Shown: positions 48,817 through 61,200 of the stretch, piece by piece
Layout of the letters: each line of letters starts with the position of its first letter
Position numbering within the stretch: the first letter of the stretch is position 1
From: Opisthorchis felineus
Lineage: Eukaryota; Platyhelminthes; Trematoda; Opisthorchiida; Opisthorchiidae
Direction: 5' to 3'
Length of the DNA: 64,000 bases
Assembly: GCA_004794785.1 (NCBI GenBank)
Contig: SJOL01006479.1
Coordinates: 1,001,714 to 1,065,713 of the forward strand
Program-made: the position numbers and the translations under genes
The notes under the pieces: generated by a model
Told to the model about the DNA's origin: nothing
Database searches by the model: none
The model's input: the letters and a program-made list of their open reading frames with translations, nothing else

Positions 48817-49744
48817 GTGCGTTTGATCGCAACTTCCAAGAACTGTATTTGGATAGCACAAATCCCTTCATTTTTCAAAGATCGTGATTTAAGCATGAAA
48901 CTGTTAATAAGCTGGACAAAACAGTGTTGAAAATGAGACTTAGTAAAAGGCATGACAAATTCAAAGCAGCGGTAGAGAATTAATTGTTGTTTTACCAGGC
49001 TTTTCGCAACATAAGTAAAACGAAAGCATTTGGCAGTGTCATTCACGGTTGCAAACATTTTTGTGAAGAGGACTAACCAAGGGCAATTAAGGGGTCACTA
49101 AGGCAATCGATTTCAATCGTTCTTTCAGCCAAGTTCCACGGGAAATTTTCTGTTCAATACAATGACCATCATCTCCTGATGGATAGATTGCAACTTCCCA
49201 CCATTATTTTTAACGTTGTAGTTGTTGGCCAAGCTTTGTCCAACTCTGATCATTGATTTGCTTGAGTGGTCTCAGATTTTCTGATTCCGAGAGAGTTGTT
49301 ATTATGCCATAGTTTCCAGGAGTACTTCATTTCACTTGCAGCGACCCCACGGGTGATTTCGAGCCATACGAGCTAAGCTCAGAAACAACGATCGTGACTG
49401 TCGATAAAATAGTGATGATAAGACCTGGAAGTCAGTGTCCTATGACAATACACAAGAAAAGATCGCCAACTCCTGATAAGTGTGCACATCTCCTCTCGCC
49501 AAGCTGCGTAACACTACAATAACCACAGTATTCAATTCTATTGCCATAACTCGTAATCTGCTTACGGATTATCAACACAAAACGCGTGCGTTACCAATTT
49601 CCAAGAAAGGATTTGACTGAGTGAACAGCTTTCTAGTAACCTCATCCGCATGGATAGCATTTATATGTTTACTACAAAACAGCACTAACATGTTCTGCTG
49701 CGTCCTGGAGCAAACAAAACACTGCGTAGCCCGAAGCGGCATAA
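48817..49744 (+). other. Region after CUB6; no accepted exon
   Basis: If the donor at 48817 is used this is intron, otherwise the end of the gene. Two open stretches follow acceptor-like sequence (49131-49222 and 49342-49522). The first has the right phase (1) for joining to CUB6 but is short and cysteine-free. The second would be out of frame if joined directly. Neither is accepted. Confidence 0.5.
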
Positions 49745-49904
49745 ACCACTTTCCGTTGATTGCGTGGACTGAGACGAACAAGGTAACAGGCTGCGTTAGG
49801 TCACAGAACAAATGGTGCGATAAAAACCAGCGTTACCGGAGAACCGCTGTCTAAAGAATTTCACTCATCAACCGATTTGGCTACCAAGTGTCCGCAACCG
49901 ACGT
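49745..49904. repeat. Partial extra copy of the 0.58-kb repeat
   Basis: Shares with the two following units the run gcgtggactgxgac..., a pyrimidine/purine pattern through aaaaccagcgttaccggagaaccgctgtc, and the end ttcactcatcaa. It seems to hold only the first quarter of the unit. Confidence 0.5.
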
Positions 49905-50475
49905 GCATGTGGGTGGATCAATTTGCGTGAACTGCGCGGACTGGGACGACCGACGTACGAGGTTGCAGTTGGCTGCGCAAAGATGCGTTAAAGACCCGCG
50001 TCACAGGAAAATCGCTCTCCATCTAATTTCACCCATCAAACTTGAACCTTTATAACAAATACAAAGCAGCATTTTTAACATCGCACTCATCAATCCGAGA
50101 ATGTTAGAATATCGACTATCTAATAACCATCATGCTTATGCTTCGATTGTTGCGTATACTCGAGAATTCATCATTATGAAGTACCTGTTTCATTGCAGAG
50201 GAGATTCCATTGCCCGAACCTGGTTAGATAAGTGTTTATTGTACCAGCTCATTAAGGTATTTTACATGCGTCAATTTGCGTATTGTCAATGCTGCCGCTT
50301 TATGTTTAACTATTTAAATGACCTTGCAGTTGAAAAATTTAGAACTTTCCTTTATAAAGTTTCGTTCACTTTTGCTTACATTCATTACTAAAATTTGCCT
50401 TCTCACACTCGCATCTGTTTGGACGAAAAGTCAAATTACATGTTATATTGATATGTTTTGAAAATATGATTTCAC
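49905..50475. repeat. 0.58-kb direct repeat, unit 1
   Basis: It aligns along its whole length with 50498-51048 at clearly diverged but unmistakable identity. Shared landmarks include atttgcgtg(g/a)actgcg.ggactggga, catttttaaca/catttatgaca, tgcagagga(g/t), gaactttc, cttacaca/cttacattcatta and the end ttgaaaat.tgatttca. A 96-codon plus-strand frame at 50101-50391 lies in this unit. It is not kept in the other copy, so I do not call it a gene. Confidence 0.75.
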
Positions 50476-50497
50476 CCTTAAGTGTAAGCACCTGATG

Positions 50498-51048
50498 TGC
50501 AAGTGAATGGACTGATTTGCGTGGACTGCGTGGACTGGGAGGAAAAATGTAACAGGTTTTAGGAGGCTACGCAAGAGGTGCTGGGGTTGGGACCAGCAGA
50601 ATCGCCCTCCAAGGCGTTTTGTTAATCAAATTTGAATTTCCATAAAACGTACAAAATGACATTTATGACACCCTACCCTGTAATTGTTAGAGTGTGAAAA
50701 CTTCGGCTACCGAACAACCCTCATTTTTATGCTCTTTTTTATTGCATACACTTGAGAAGTTAATAATATGATGCAGTTGTTTCCATTGCAGAGGATGTTT
50801 TACAGCCTGAACCCGGTAAGTAGTTATACATTGCATTAGATCAGCACGGATACTGTACACGCATGAAGTATTATATTCTCAATCCTTTAAAACCATTTTA
50901 TCTATACCTGTTTTAAATGATCCCGTGTTTGAAAAATTAGGAACTTTCGTTGATTAAACTAGGTTCACCTTTACTTACACCTATTACGAAAATTGGCCTT
51001 CTTACACTCATGTACATTTGTATCACCATTGTTGAAAATCTGATTTCA
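50498..51048. repeat. 0.58-kb direct repeat, unit 2
   Basis: Second full copy of the unit at 49905-50475, ending in the same tgatttca, after which a tRNA-like sequence starts directly at 51050. A short further similarity (aacttcataactaccgaac near 51990) suggests another decayed fragment downstream. Confidence 0.75.
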
Positions 51049-51049
51049 T

Positions 51050-51260
51050 GAGGCGAGGTGGCTTAGTGGTTAGAGTGCGAATAAACTGATCAGAAGGTCC
51101 GTGGTTCGGATCCGTCCTGTGCATCTCGACTTCCCCTGTCTAGGCTTGGGTCACCTGGCAGTATCCAAGCCCTCGTGCTTCCTTCGGGTGCAATGGCAGC
51201 TAGGCACCGAAAGGGTGTTACAGCTGAACGATTCAGTGTTCAAAACTGTTCGCTGATGGA
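51050..51260 (+). mobile_element. tRNA-derived SINE-like element
   Basis: The first 75 bases look like a tRNA gene in promoter elements but not in full cloverleaf. An A box tggcttagtgg lies at 51059-51069, followed by ttagagtgc, and a B box ggttcggatcc at 51103-51113, at normal spacing. The acceptor and T stems do not pair properly, so it is not a working tRNA gene. A non-tRNA body follows (cctgtctaggcttgggtcacc...). RNA polymerase III-type head plus unrelated body is the build of a SINE. The right boundary is a guess. Confidence 0.6.
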
Positions 51261-52765
51261 CGACAAGTAAGATTGGTGTTTTTCTTAATGCTGGTCGTTT
51301 TAATGCTCCAATGAGACGGGGCCACTTATTCCACAGATAATTTTCAGGATGGAACAAGCCCCAGGATTACAAATATCATCCCCACAAGTCAGACGTACTG
51401 AATCCGAGCAACTAGAGCTGAGTAAAATCGACCGAACTCGCTGAAAACCTTGTTTGCTACAAAAGTTCACCCAGATTTACCTAAAAACCAGCAGGTCTGA
51501 TGACCACCGATGCTAGTGATCAGTCACTCTTGGTCGAGTGATTGTGTAGAAACAATCAGCCGAGAGGATGCGACTTCGAATTCCTTTAAAGATTCATGAG
51601 ATGCGCACTGCTGATGATTTTCAATAAGGGTGATATCGCTACATAATTGTTCTTGGCTTTTCGGCATAGGACAAAATTTGGATTTCATTTTTATATCCTC
51701 TCATACAATCAACAAGTGTAGTCCAAAGAATTTTTTATCAAAAACTGTTGTCCTATGTGAGGATCATGTACACATGCTTTTTTATCAGTAGGACTTAAAA
51801 CAGATTTAATAGTTTCTCAATACTAAGTTTTGTGGTTTTTGACAATCTGGTTATTTCTCAACCTTGAAAAAACACCAGTCCGCATATCAGATGCGCACAA
51901 GTAACGGTACACACTGCAGAAGCTTATACAACCGCATGGATTTCTGCGCCATCACATGACAACCAGAAAATCTTGGTTAAACTTTAAGGTGCAGAAACTT
52001 CATAACTACCGAACAGTCCTCATGTCTCAGCAGGATTGATCAAACTTGTCCACATCAGGTCACGAAATAAGTGGGCTCGCATTTCACTTTTATTGAAGTC
52101 CACAAGCATTACATATCCTTGGATTTGACGGTTCCGAAATCCGAACATTGGACAGGCGAGGTGGGCGTGCTAGAAATTATCGACGTGCGTAAGCTTAGTG
52201 CAACTGAATTATGGTGGCTAAGTATACAAACACAATTATACTAGAGCGATGTGGTCGGTCTGTCTGAAGAAATATTTGATCTACCTAAAATAAAACCCAA
52301 CTTTGCTGTAACTTGCTCCATACAACCTTGGTAAAAATGTTGCTTATTCCACTTGTATCATAGTTCAAAAATCGTACAATGTATTGGCTAGTCCTAAGTC
52401 CCTACATTATCAGCAGTCAGGGGATTGTACACGGGTCCTAGTCATTATACCAGAACAGACGAGAGAACACCACGGGTCGCTGACAAATGCCGAGCGTTAT
52501 TCAGGGATTTTGTGCCGGCAAGATATGCTGTAGACACGACTTAAATAACAGATTTAGAAAATAAGGAAGTCTGGTGGCGAGGACTCAGGCTATAAAGATG
52601 GGCGACTGGGGTTCGTGAAATCGTGGATGCTCACGCCCTCAGTAAACGCTTTGACTGTTTATGAAACAGATTTAGATTAACCGGTGACACCATCCTATTC
52701 GATGCTCCTACTTTTCACGAAATCCGAATCAACATTCAACATATCATAGGTAGCTGAATTTTACA
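51261..52765. other. Non-coding stretch with one SINE-like fragment
   Basis: Apart from the fragment at about 51500-51635 and a possible decayed repeat end near 51990, I see no gene, RNA or structured element. Confidence 0.55.
51500..51635 (+). repeat. SINE-like fragment, copy B
   Basis: Contains gaggatgcgacttcgaattc, a weak B-box match, and then atgcgcactgctgatgattt at 51601-51620, which matches copy A on the other strand at 46.2 kb in 18 of 19 bases. See copy A for the reading. Confidence 0.45.
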
Positions 52766-52766
52766 G

Positions 52767-53064
52767 TGCCCCATGTTGGCGGTAAATTCTCTCTAGCTGT
52801 TCACCCAAATTGTCACCGTCCAACCATGATTCTTGTCCTGTTCATGCTGGTTGCCTTCATGCCTTTACCGGCTTGGCTTTCTCCCGGAAACTGCGCCAAT
52901 CGGATCAACGAAGTATCAGATTTGTTCACCCGTTTACCCCCGAACTATTTTATCCCGCTAAGGCAGACAATTATCGCAATCGTCTCACCCGTTGTGTATT
53001 TCAACCAACCAGTTGCTTGCCTTGGTTTTCTTCCTTCCAATTTCACTGCATTACGGCCTGCTCT
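52767..53064 (+). other. Uncertain open region with signal-peptide-like start
   Basis: An ATG at 52826 opens MILVLFMLVAFMPLPAWL then SPGNC, the hydrophobic core, small residue and cleavage-like region of a secretory signal peptide (or a membrane segment). The frame stays open from 52767, behind the acceptor-like gaattttacag (phase 1), to about 53068. Other frames of the same stretch read ICSPVYPRT and YPAKADNYRNRLTRCVF, faintly like CUB first halves, as a frameshifted relic might. It could be the start of another secreted gene, a membrane exon of the CUB gene, or chance. Confidence 0.25.
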
Positions 53065-53153
53065 TGTGTAACATCCTCATTCTGGAGTGCCTTTCATGCG
53101 CACCCGTTTGTCGTGCTGTGCGAAATCAACCTATGTTAGAGGTCTGTTTTCTT

Positions 53154-53254
53154 GGAGAAACACTACTCAAAAAGTTGCTGAAAACAGTTCGATAACCCAC
53201 AACCGGTTTCGCTCATTTCGCAGTTTATCAGGTAGGGGCAGTCCCCGATTCTCC
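53154..53254 (-). repeat. Short dispersed repeat with hammerhead-like core, copy 2
   Basis: Second copy of the repeat at 20283-20384. Shared plus-strand blocks are acactactca, gttg.tgaaaa, ggtttcgc and atcaggtagg.gcagtcc. On the minus strand the core reads CTGATAA (one change from CTGATGA) and CGAAAC. Outer arms ggagaa (53154-53159) and ttctcc (53249-53254) are complementary, with bases different from those of copy 1. Confidence 0.5.
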
Positions 53255-54846
53255 TTATGTTCTACCCGAATCCTAATTGTACGAAATTCGATATGCGGGC
53301 TACCTTGCTCACCTGTTTGGGAGACAGGAGACGCAACTGAATCGTACCTGAATCTCTCGCTTATGACCCTCCTCAACTGAATATGTTAAGCAGACGTCGC
53401 CTCATATTTCAATTGGTAAGGTATTTTAGATATGGCGATATATTTTCTTGAAGACACTACTCGCAATGTTAACGCGAACTCCTCGGGTTCCGGAAGCACC
53501 TCGCATACAACTAGATAAAAGATATCGCTGATTGCTTCGGGTATTCGGCTAAAAGTAGACTAGTGCATGTAGTCAGTTTACTACCAGGCTAAATAATAAC
53601 AGTGATGTCAATAGGTTGGCTGAGGGGAAGAAGTCTGGGTACTGTCGCTGCGACCCGCCTTCCAATATAAGGTCCGCGCAATCATTCTATGCAGGGTTGG
53701 AAATGCTGCACAATATGGCTGATAATCGATGCCAGTAGCGTTGTTGTTGTCACTTTCTATCCAAACTGCCCAAATAAGTGTCTAGAGGCGTGGGGCCTTC
53801 GAAATGATTGTGACAGGATAGCATTAAGTCCCTTCCCCGTCCACTTTTATTCTTTTCTTCACAAAATAGCTTTCAAATAGATCATGCTTGTACTGCAACG
53901 CAGCATCATTGTTGAACACTGGTGTTGTGTCGTCAATGATGACTGTGATGTCAGTAATCAAACTGATCTTATATTAAACATTCTTCAGAAGTCCAGTGTT
54001 GCGAATTCTGGAGTTGTCCGAATAACAATGGTGATGACTTTCAAAACACGGCGAAATGTTGTCCGTAAATTTCTTCACAACGACTACTAGCCACATACGT
54101 AAACATGATCGTGAACCACTACTATAAGATTTATGCCATTGTGGGGTGATGAACTATTTTTACTGCCAAAATTCCATTTGTTTTGGTCAGATGTTGCGGA
54201 CGGTGAGGAGCCGGAATAATCAATGTAAATCGAATTTGTGCCCTTTTGCTTGATAAAATCTTCGCAATTTCGTTATTTTATTGATACATGATTTACCAAA
54301 CGCAGCAATGAAAATAGTTTTTTTTCACGGAGAATTCCTTCATGAGTCAAAATCGTTGACAGACTGGGCGTAGGAAATAACAGTTTGTTGCATCATGACT
54401 CGAATTACCTCTCCTTCAGATTGACCATTACATCATTTGGAAAAACGGCTAATGGGAGCTGTACCAAAGAGTTTCACCATAATGCTTCGATGACTAACTT
54501 TTTTCAAGGAAGTAAGGCTGAATCAGCCGTTATTCGATGTTTTGTACCCTATGCCTGTGATATAGCTCCATTACGAGGGTGAAACAGTCTTCTAGCTGGT
54601 GGTCGAAGCTGGTGGGGACGTTATATAACTTCATATGTATTGCTCGGCAAATACCACTTCGCTTCAGGTTCCCAATCTGCCCCATGCATCGAAGACATTG
54701 GCTCAACATCACAACATGTGAGCCATTTACAAGTCAGTGGTCATTTTGAATGCCTAATTGTGTGGAAATAGTTACCACATCGTTCCTGAATATAAACAAC
54801 TGCGATTCAACTCCGTTTGACATGACCGCAAGTGCAGTTAGGATGA
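53255..54846. other. No confident gene
   Basis: Several short open frames. One at 53689-53880 follows an acceptor-like attctatgcag and holds KCCTIWLIIDASSVVVV with cysteines spaced a little like a CUB second half, but it lacks Cys-Gly and ends in a stop. I do not accept it. Confidence 0.4.
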
Positions 54847-54880
54847 GCCATATTACAATATAACGGAAAGGGATTATTAG

Positions 54881-55146
54881 AGCTGGAAACCACACTAAAA
54901 CCACCCAAGGTATCTGGTGACAATGGAGTTGATGATACGTTGTCAGGTGCCATAGTAAATGATGTGGAAGAGAACATGCTTTTACATACACACACAATGA
55001 AACCCTCTAAGGACTTTTTATTCACAAAGGGCCCAAATAACAAACTTCTCCAGGAGGGAGTGAATCACCAAGAATGGAAACAGTCATTCTTCTCAAATCG
55101 CAGGATTCATAATCTACCATCAGTTCATCAAGATAGAGAAGGCTGA
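54881..55146 (+). other. Possible terminal coding exon (polar tail)
   Basis: The frame is open from 54847 to a TGA ending at 55146. After an acceptor-like attattag (phase 1) it would encode 88 residues, polar and mixed-charge, for example LETTLKPPKVSGDNGVDDT and ending PSVHQDREG. This is what a cytoplasmic tail or C-terminal extension looks like. Phase 1 would match the donor of CUB6, directly or through a membrane exon I did not find. No homology is recognised, so this is a suggestion only. Confidence 0.22.
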
Positions 55147-58100
55147 GATTGCGGGGTTTTTACAAATCCACTCAGTTTCTTGAGCGCACAGTGAGTGAAC
55201 ATGACTGTACACAGCTTAAAATAGGACAGTGAAAGGCACATCTTCAGTACAGGTTACAAGTGAAAATTTGTGAACTGTGTCCAAGGCAAATGAATCGAAG
55301 AACAACCGGTAGTGTTCACATGTGTGACTCATAAACATGGCTTAATTACAAGATGGCTCTACAGACAAAGGGAAAACCTCGCAGCCGATGCATTAGCTAC
55401 TGGAAAGGCCCTCAAAATATGTAGCTATTTAGAGACGGGTTTGTATGGGCACCCAGCTCATCGCTCAAGACAAATGGTTTTTCTTACAATTGCCACTCGA
55501 AAGATATAGTTGATACGAATATAAGACAGACCTGACGCGCGCTTCATCGTGCTGTGCAACCCACGATAACTAAGTCCACCTTAACCCAAAATGAGGCCCA
55601 TTCACTGCGAATATACTGAGTTAGCAGCAGAAACCAGCATATTTACAAGGGTCGAGAGTTCTTGAAAGTCAAACTCATGTGACTGGATTGAAACAGTTTA
55701 CTCAGCAACCACTTATGCGGCCTCTTCATAACGATGAACATTAGCGTGCAATAATCCAGGCTTACTGTGGACGGTTTTCAGTTGCAGTAGCAAAATCAGC
55801 AGTGGGTATCCATTACAGTCTTCGTCCGAATTTTGTTGGAGCTAGGCTTTCTATTTCATACCTAAATACAAAAGATACATTGGGGTGGAATTTTATGGAC
55901 AACCCTGTATATTTCCTGATACCATAACGCCATGAGCTTTTCTCCCGCAATCCCGCAACATGTGCTTATTTACCAACAATATGCCAAACTAACCTGCTGC
56001 AGACCGTTTGGCTTGCGACAAAACCACCGTATACTGTATCAGTAAATAGCAAACCTTGGCTCATCTGCAGCCTTTTTTTCTGGCAAACCTTCGTGTAGAT
56101 TCTTCTATGTCACCATACAAATGGCAAACAACTGCCACAGTGAAACTCCATCTACGAACTGGAATGCGCCCCACATCCATTATCAGGGGTGTAAAAATAA
56201 AAGCGGGGAAGATTCGCTTTGCCATATTCAACGTTGTTCAATTATTCAAGGTGTTGGCCGACTGCGGGAATAAGAAAACTAATAAAATCTTATGGTGTGA
56301 CGCAAGCTAGCTTTACAGGAGTTCAATTAAACTGGTATTTACATGCGCAAAATGTGCCCGCTCAATGCGCAAAAATGAAAAAACTAACCACTTCAAAAAA
56401 TTTTCCTAAATAGCATCATTTACGAAATGTTCCTCAAGATCAGATCGGTTGAAATTAACCAGTCAACAAGAAAAACTGTTTTTTAAAGTAAAACGTTTCA
56501 ACAACTGGTCAATAAAGATTCAAGCAGCTACCTTTTGAGACGCGAGAAAATGGAAAATATTTTACGGAAAAGGAGCATCCAGTAGGCGTCGAGACGTTTT
56601 GCCTTGCCTTTGTTGACAACATGGACGGAGTTTGTCGTAAATTCCTGAGAAGAAAGGCAAACAAATAAATGATGAAATGGGAATGCAGTTGGTTTGGCTG
56701 TTGCAATGTGCCTACCGATAAAACGGGGAGGACTGCACTCACTTGCCAACCAAAATACTCCCTTCACATGGTGGGTAAAAAAATATCGGAAAAGCCTCCA
56801 CTGTACATCAGGTTTTCACCCTAAAGTTGTTCAACAGGAACAATAACCGGAACCACTTGGTTCTGTAACAATACCTCCCTCCGAAAAGGACAAAGATTGA
56901 CCTCCGATCCGCCAGGTATCGCAATCGCTGTCGGGTAACAATATGGAGACTGTCATTCCGTGTGGATAGACAAAATCCCCCTCTGAATATTTTTAATTTT
57001 TTTTCAAAAACTGATGGTTTAAGCCCAAAAGAATGAAGAAATAGCTTCAACCAAACGGTTTAAATAAACACTTGTCATGCATCCAGAATTACTTCGATAA
57101 CTGAAACAGGAATTTTTCAAAACATTCCCCAAGCTGATCGTAACCTACTGACAAGAGAACAGTGGTACCGATACAGAATTTGCAAGTAGTTTGCCTCAAC
57201 TGGAAAGAAAGCTTTCGAGCTGATTTTTTCAAATACCAGTGTGCAACACTTCTTTCAGTTCTAGCGGCAGTAATGGAGTCCATAATCACCGACGACTGAC
57301 TGACAATCTTACCCTGCCTGCGGAGGGAACTATCCAGTCCTCAAACCTGGAAAAGCGAGAGAACGTTGGATGACAGTGGCTAATTAGCTGTGGAATTTAT
57401 TCACCTGGATTTGTTCTTGGCTTTTGGAATTATGTCACGTGGTCCACACCAGACTTCAGGAGCTTCTTCCCCTAGTATCGGAAGTTTGTTGAGTTGAACT
57501 TGGTTTCGTATAATGTACTTCAGGGCTGGTGCTGCCGGACAGATAACTCCCCTAATAATTATTATTTTACTCAAATGGTGGGTGGTTTATCTATAAGCAC
57601 AATCAGAGCAGTAAAGTGGTGTAAAAGGCGCCGGTTGCCGGGAGTCTAAAAATGCAAGGGAGTTGAACAGCTGTGTAAAAATAGACGTGTTTCATGACAC
57701 GCAAGGCGCTTCTAAAGTTTGCGCGATTAAGTCATTGCGATCTAAACATGGTGGGGATCAATGATGACGACGAAATTGCCTTGAAGTAGTGTGAGGGGAG
57801 GTTGTGACTGATTTAAACCTGGACATTATGATTACGGAAGTAGCATTACTGAGATATGTTAAGAACAAAACTCGGCAGTTTTGAACTCAAAGTGATAGCC
57901 GTTCAGCAATTGAGCTCTCAGCTAACCACAGTGAGTGAAGTGAGAATGACGAACCCCAGCGGGAAAGAGTGGAAAAGAGGGCTTGTGTCTCGGAAATGCA
58001 AATAGCATTCAGAACAGGTAAACTCACTGTATTTAATGAGCAAAGGGAGTCCCTGTTTAGAGTCATTAGGGCTTATGAAATGCTGGTTTTTTTGCGTAGA

Positions 58101-58226
58101 ACAAGATGGATACTGTTTGAAGTATAAGTGAATCCGTGGGCTGAAATAATAGACAGTGCACCGGGATGACAAGTGTCTTGAAGTTTGGACACATTTTCGG
58201 CAGGCTGAGTAGGTACTTTTATCGAG
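55147..58226. other. No gene recognised
   Basis: AT-rich sequence with short frames on both strands and no motif or RNA gene I can support. Confidence 0.55.
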
Positions 58227-58259
58227 AAAAAAAAAAAAAACAAAAATAAAAAAAAAAAT
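58227..58259. repeat. A-rich simple sequence
   Basis: Thirty-three bases that are almost only A, interrupted by single C, T bases. It could be a microsatellite or the A tail of a retroposed sequence; no flanking target duplication was seen by eye. Confidence 0.85.
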
Positions 58260-61200
58260 AGAGGTATAGCAAAATACGGGCATGGTATGGCAATAATGGT
58301 ATTGCCACCACTAAGTCATACTTCGGTTTAAGAATACCTCCTTACATGGATGACTTGGATGGAGAATTTTTATCACACGAAAATAGGACAGGCGCAACTA
58401 AATTTGGGACACAGGAGGGAAAGGAAAAGTGCTAAATAGTTACCGGAATGCATCAGGGATGGGAATGGTCCTGTTGCCTAGAACGGCAGGTAATGGGTTT
58501 TTTTGAAATTATTCACAACCTTGGAAATGTAGTAGCGTCTGGCCCCGAAAAAATGATCTTGAAAGAAAACTTTGCTCCGGGTGCCCCTGGGCTTTGCGAG
58601 GTAAGTGCTCTGACGACCAACTGATGATCAGAGTGTGCTAGTATGACCATATATTCATTCTTCTGACTAGTGTGTCGAGAACTTGGACCAGGAATGTGGA
58701 ACGTCGCCCAAGCTGTAAATACTTATATTGTCATCCATAGGGCTTGGTAGGAAGAAAAGAGCTAAAAAATATGGATGTTCAAGACCTAACTTCATGCTTT
58801 ATGCATGCGTTTGCCGCTGGTTCATGCAAACTAATGACTAACTGACAGGCAGTTGAGGGCGGTATATCTCTCATAAAGATAAAAAGGCTAGGGCATCAAA
58901 TATGTTTAACAGTCATAGACAGCTACAAAAACGGTTCAATGGCGGTTATTAAAAATGGGGAGGAATTTTGGGAAGAAGACACGGTGTCAGCCGGGGTCTG
59001 AGGCATATAATATTGCACAGAGCAGAGAAATTGATAGATATCAGGTTCTACGGGCGGTGCAGAGGGGGTTCACGGCTTAGTCTGATAGGTGAATGAGTTT
59101 ACAGGAGGGGGTGACTCAAGGCATAAGGGAACGATAGGTTGGAGAAACTGTGAGATGCGTGATTTTTATTCTACGCTTGAAATATGAAATGTTAGCTTTG
59201 CGGCGTGGTTACACCTTGGAAATGGGTGGTTGCTTTGTGGACTAATAAGCCTAATTCATCACAATATTTACGTTGAGTTCACCCCTTTTGTTTTGGAAGT
59301 GCAATAGTATATTTACACTTGGTGTTTTGGATTCACCAAAGGATTTCCTAGGTCGTCTCAGGCAGGCTTGAGCAAGCGACAAAGACTCCATAGAAAGAAT
59401 TTTGGTTTGGTTTCCTGCATCTGAAGGTCGTTCTCGAAACCCAAGCATTCAGTGAGTCACCCATGCAGCAAGAGGTGTCCTGGACACATAAATTCACTTG
59501 TGTGGAGTGCACCAGGACGACTCTTCTTGTCGGACGCACCCAGCTGCTGAACGAATTTATTATCCCTAAGTATGCTTCCAGATCTGCTATTTGGGAACCA
59601 TCAAGCGGTCTTATTCTCGACTTATGAATTATTAACCACCAGCTATCTGATATTGTATCCTGTCGGGAAATCAGCCAGGCAGGTAGGGCTCGCGTAAGAG
59701 AAGCAGCAGCTGCTTTTACGAAACCAAGGAAGCATTATTGACCATATGTAGGTCCAAAGACAGTGGAATTAAAAATAGGCTACTAGGTCGTGCGTCCACA
59801 TGACACAATGCTGATACCTCACGTGCTTACCGCACCCTGACGGGCCACAGTGCACCATGGGGTTGTGTATGCCTTTGGGGTAGGCAGTTGAGTGGAAAAT
59901 GTTCTATTCTTATGATACTGAGTCGTTAGAACAACAATGAAGATCTACTGGGAGCTTGGGAGAAAAGACAGTTCTCGTTCAAAAATCGAGTAAAGAATGA
60001 AAGAAAAGAAGTTAGTATAGCATCGTGCAGAAAGCCGGATCTAGGGAAGCTCAGTGCTGAATAATAAAATATAGTGGACTCAGCTGGCATTGAAAAGTGG
60101 TGTAGTGCGGGAGAGAAGAACAGAGAAGATGACACAATCCAAGTTTCTTTGGTGTCATCTTTTAGGGGAGATCGCAAGGCAGTTAAGTATCATTTGGGGC
60201 GGCAGCAGCATTATAACCATGGAGATTGTCTACGTATTGTGCAAAGCTACAATCGCAACCGCAAGATTGAAGCTTTCATGGAAGATTGTTCCAGATGCGG
60301 ATCTAGTACAAACCATGAAGTACGTTGAAGAGTCGGGGAAATGCTGGAATTTAGGCGGGTCATGGTCCATGTTTCAAAGGCGTTCTGATGCAAAAGACCA
60401 TGCGGGCGGATGCGACTAAGCCTAAGCCGTCTGCGTCACCACGAAAGTAGCAGGACAGTCCCGCAGCCTTCAGGCTGTTCAACAACAGCAATAGATATGA
60501 TGGACAGAGAGTGAAATACCTGCGCCGTGAGCATCAGTTGAAAGCCACATTTCAGTTACACAAATCACGTTTGATTGCACAATAACATTGATGGATCGGA
60601 GACCGCATACTTTTGGCGGATACAGGGGAGAACCCAACAGCATTATTGATAGGCTCAAGTACGAGCCGATCGGTTAAAAGTTGCCAACCTCGCTTACATT
60701 TGAATATAGCACTAGAGTAAATTTGTGTCCGAACGTTTCGGGTAGAACAACTGGGCTTTATATTTTGTCTCCTGAGTCAGTCAGAGTATCGCTGACTCGG
60801 GGGGTGGATGGTGAATGTAACTTGGACCTCAGGGCAGAAAGGGCAATATGAGGTTCAGCCCGGGGTTGGAAATACCTTTGGGGGATGTTATGTAGGTGGG
60901 GGGAGAATCGTGGGCTTGGCTGTGTTCGACGTTGTCGGGTGTAGTAGGTAAATTATGGTGAAGGTGATGTGGATGAGTGGGTAGCCGTCAAAAAGGGCGA
61001 CCATGTAGGACGAAAGGCAATGAAGAGAAGTAAAGAGGCGCCGACTGATAAGAGCCGAAGTCGGCTGTTGCTCGTGTCGAGTACGGAGTTTTACTCACCA
61101 TGCGGGATGCGCGGTTTGATACAGTTGTGGCGCGGTTGTAGGGAAGACGGAAGAAAGTCGAGTTCTCCGACAAAATAACGGGTTAATTTCTTTGGAGTGT

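Noticed and set aside
49342..49522. Open frame after tttcacttgcag with TTIVTVDKIVMIRPG and a terminal stop
   Set aside because: Its phase (2) does not match the CUB6 donor (1), and no motif supports it.
50101..50391. 96-codon plus-strand open frame
   Set aside because: It lies in a duplicated repeat unit and the frame is not kept in the sister copy at 50498-51048.
51050..51125. A functional tRNA gene
   Set aside because: A and B boxes are present but the acceptor and T-arm stems do not pair, so it is a tRNA-derived repeat.
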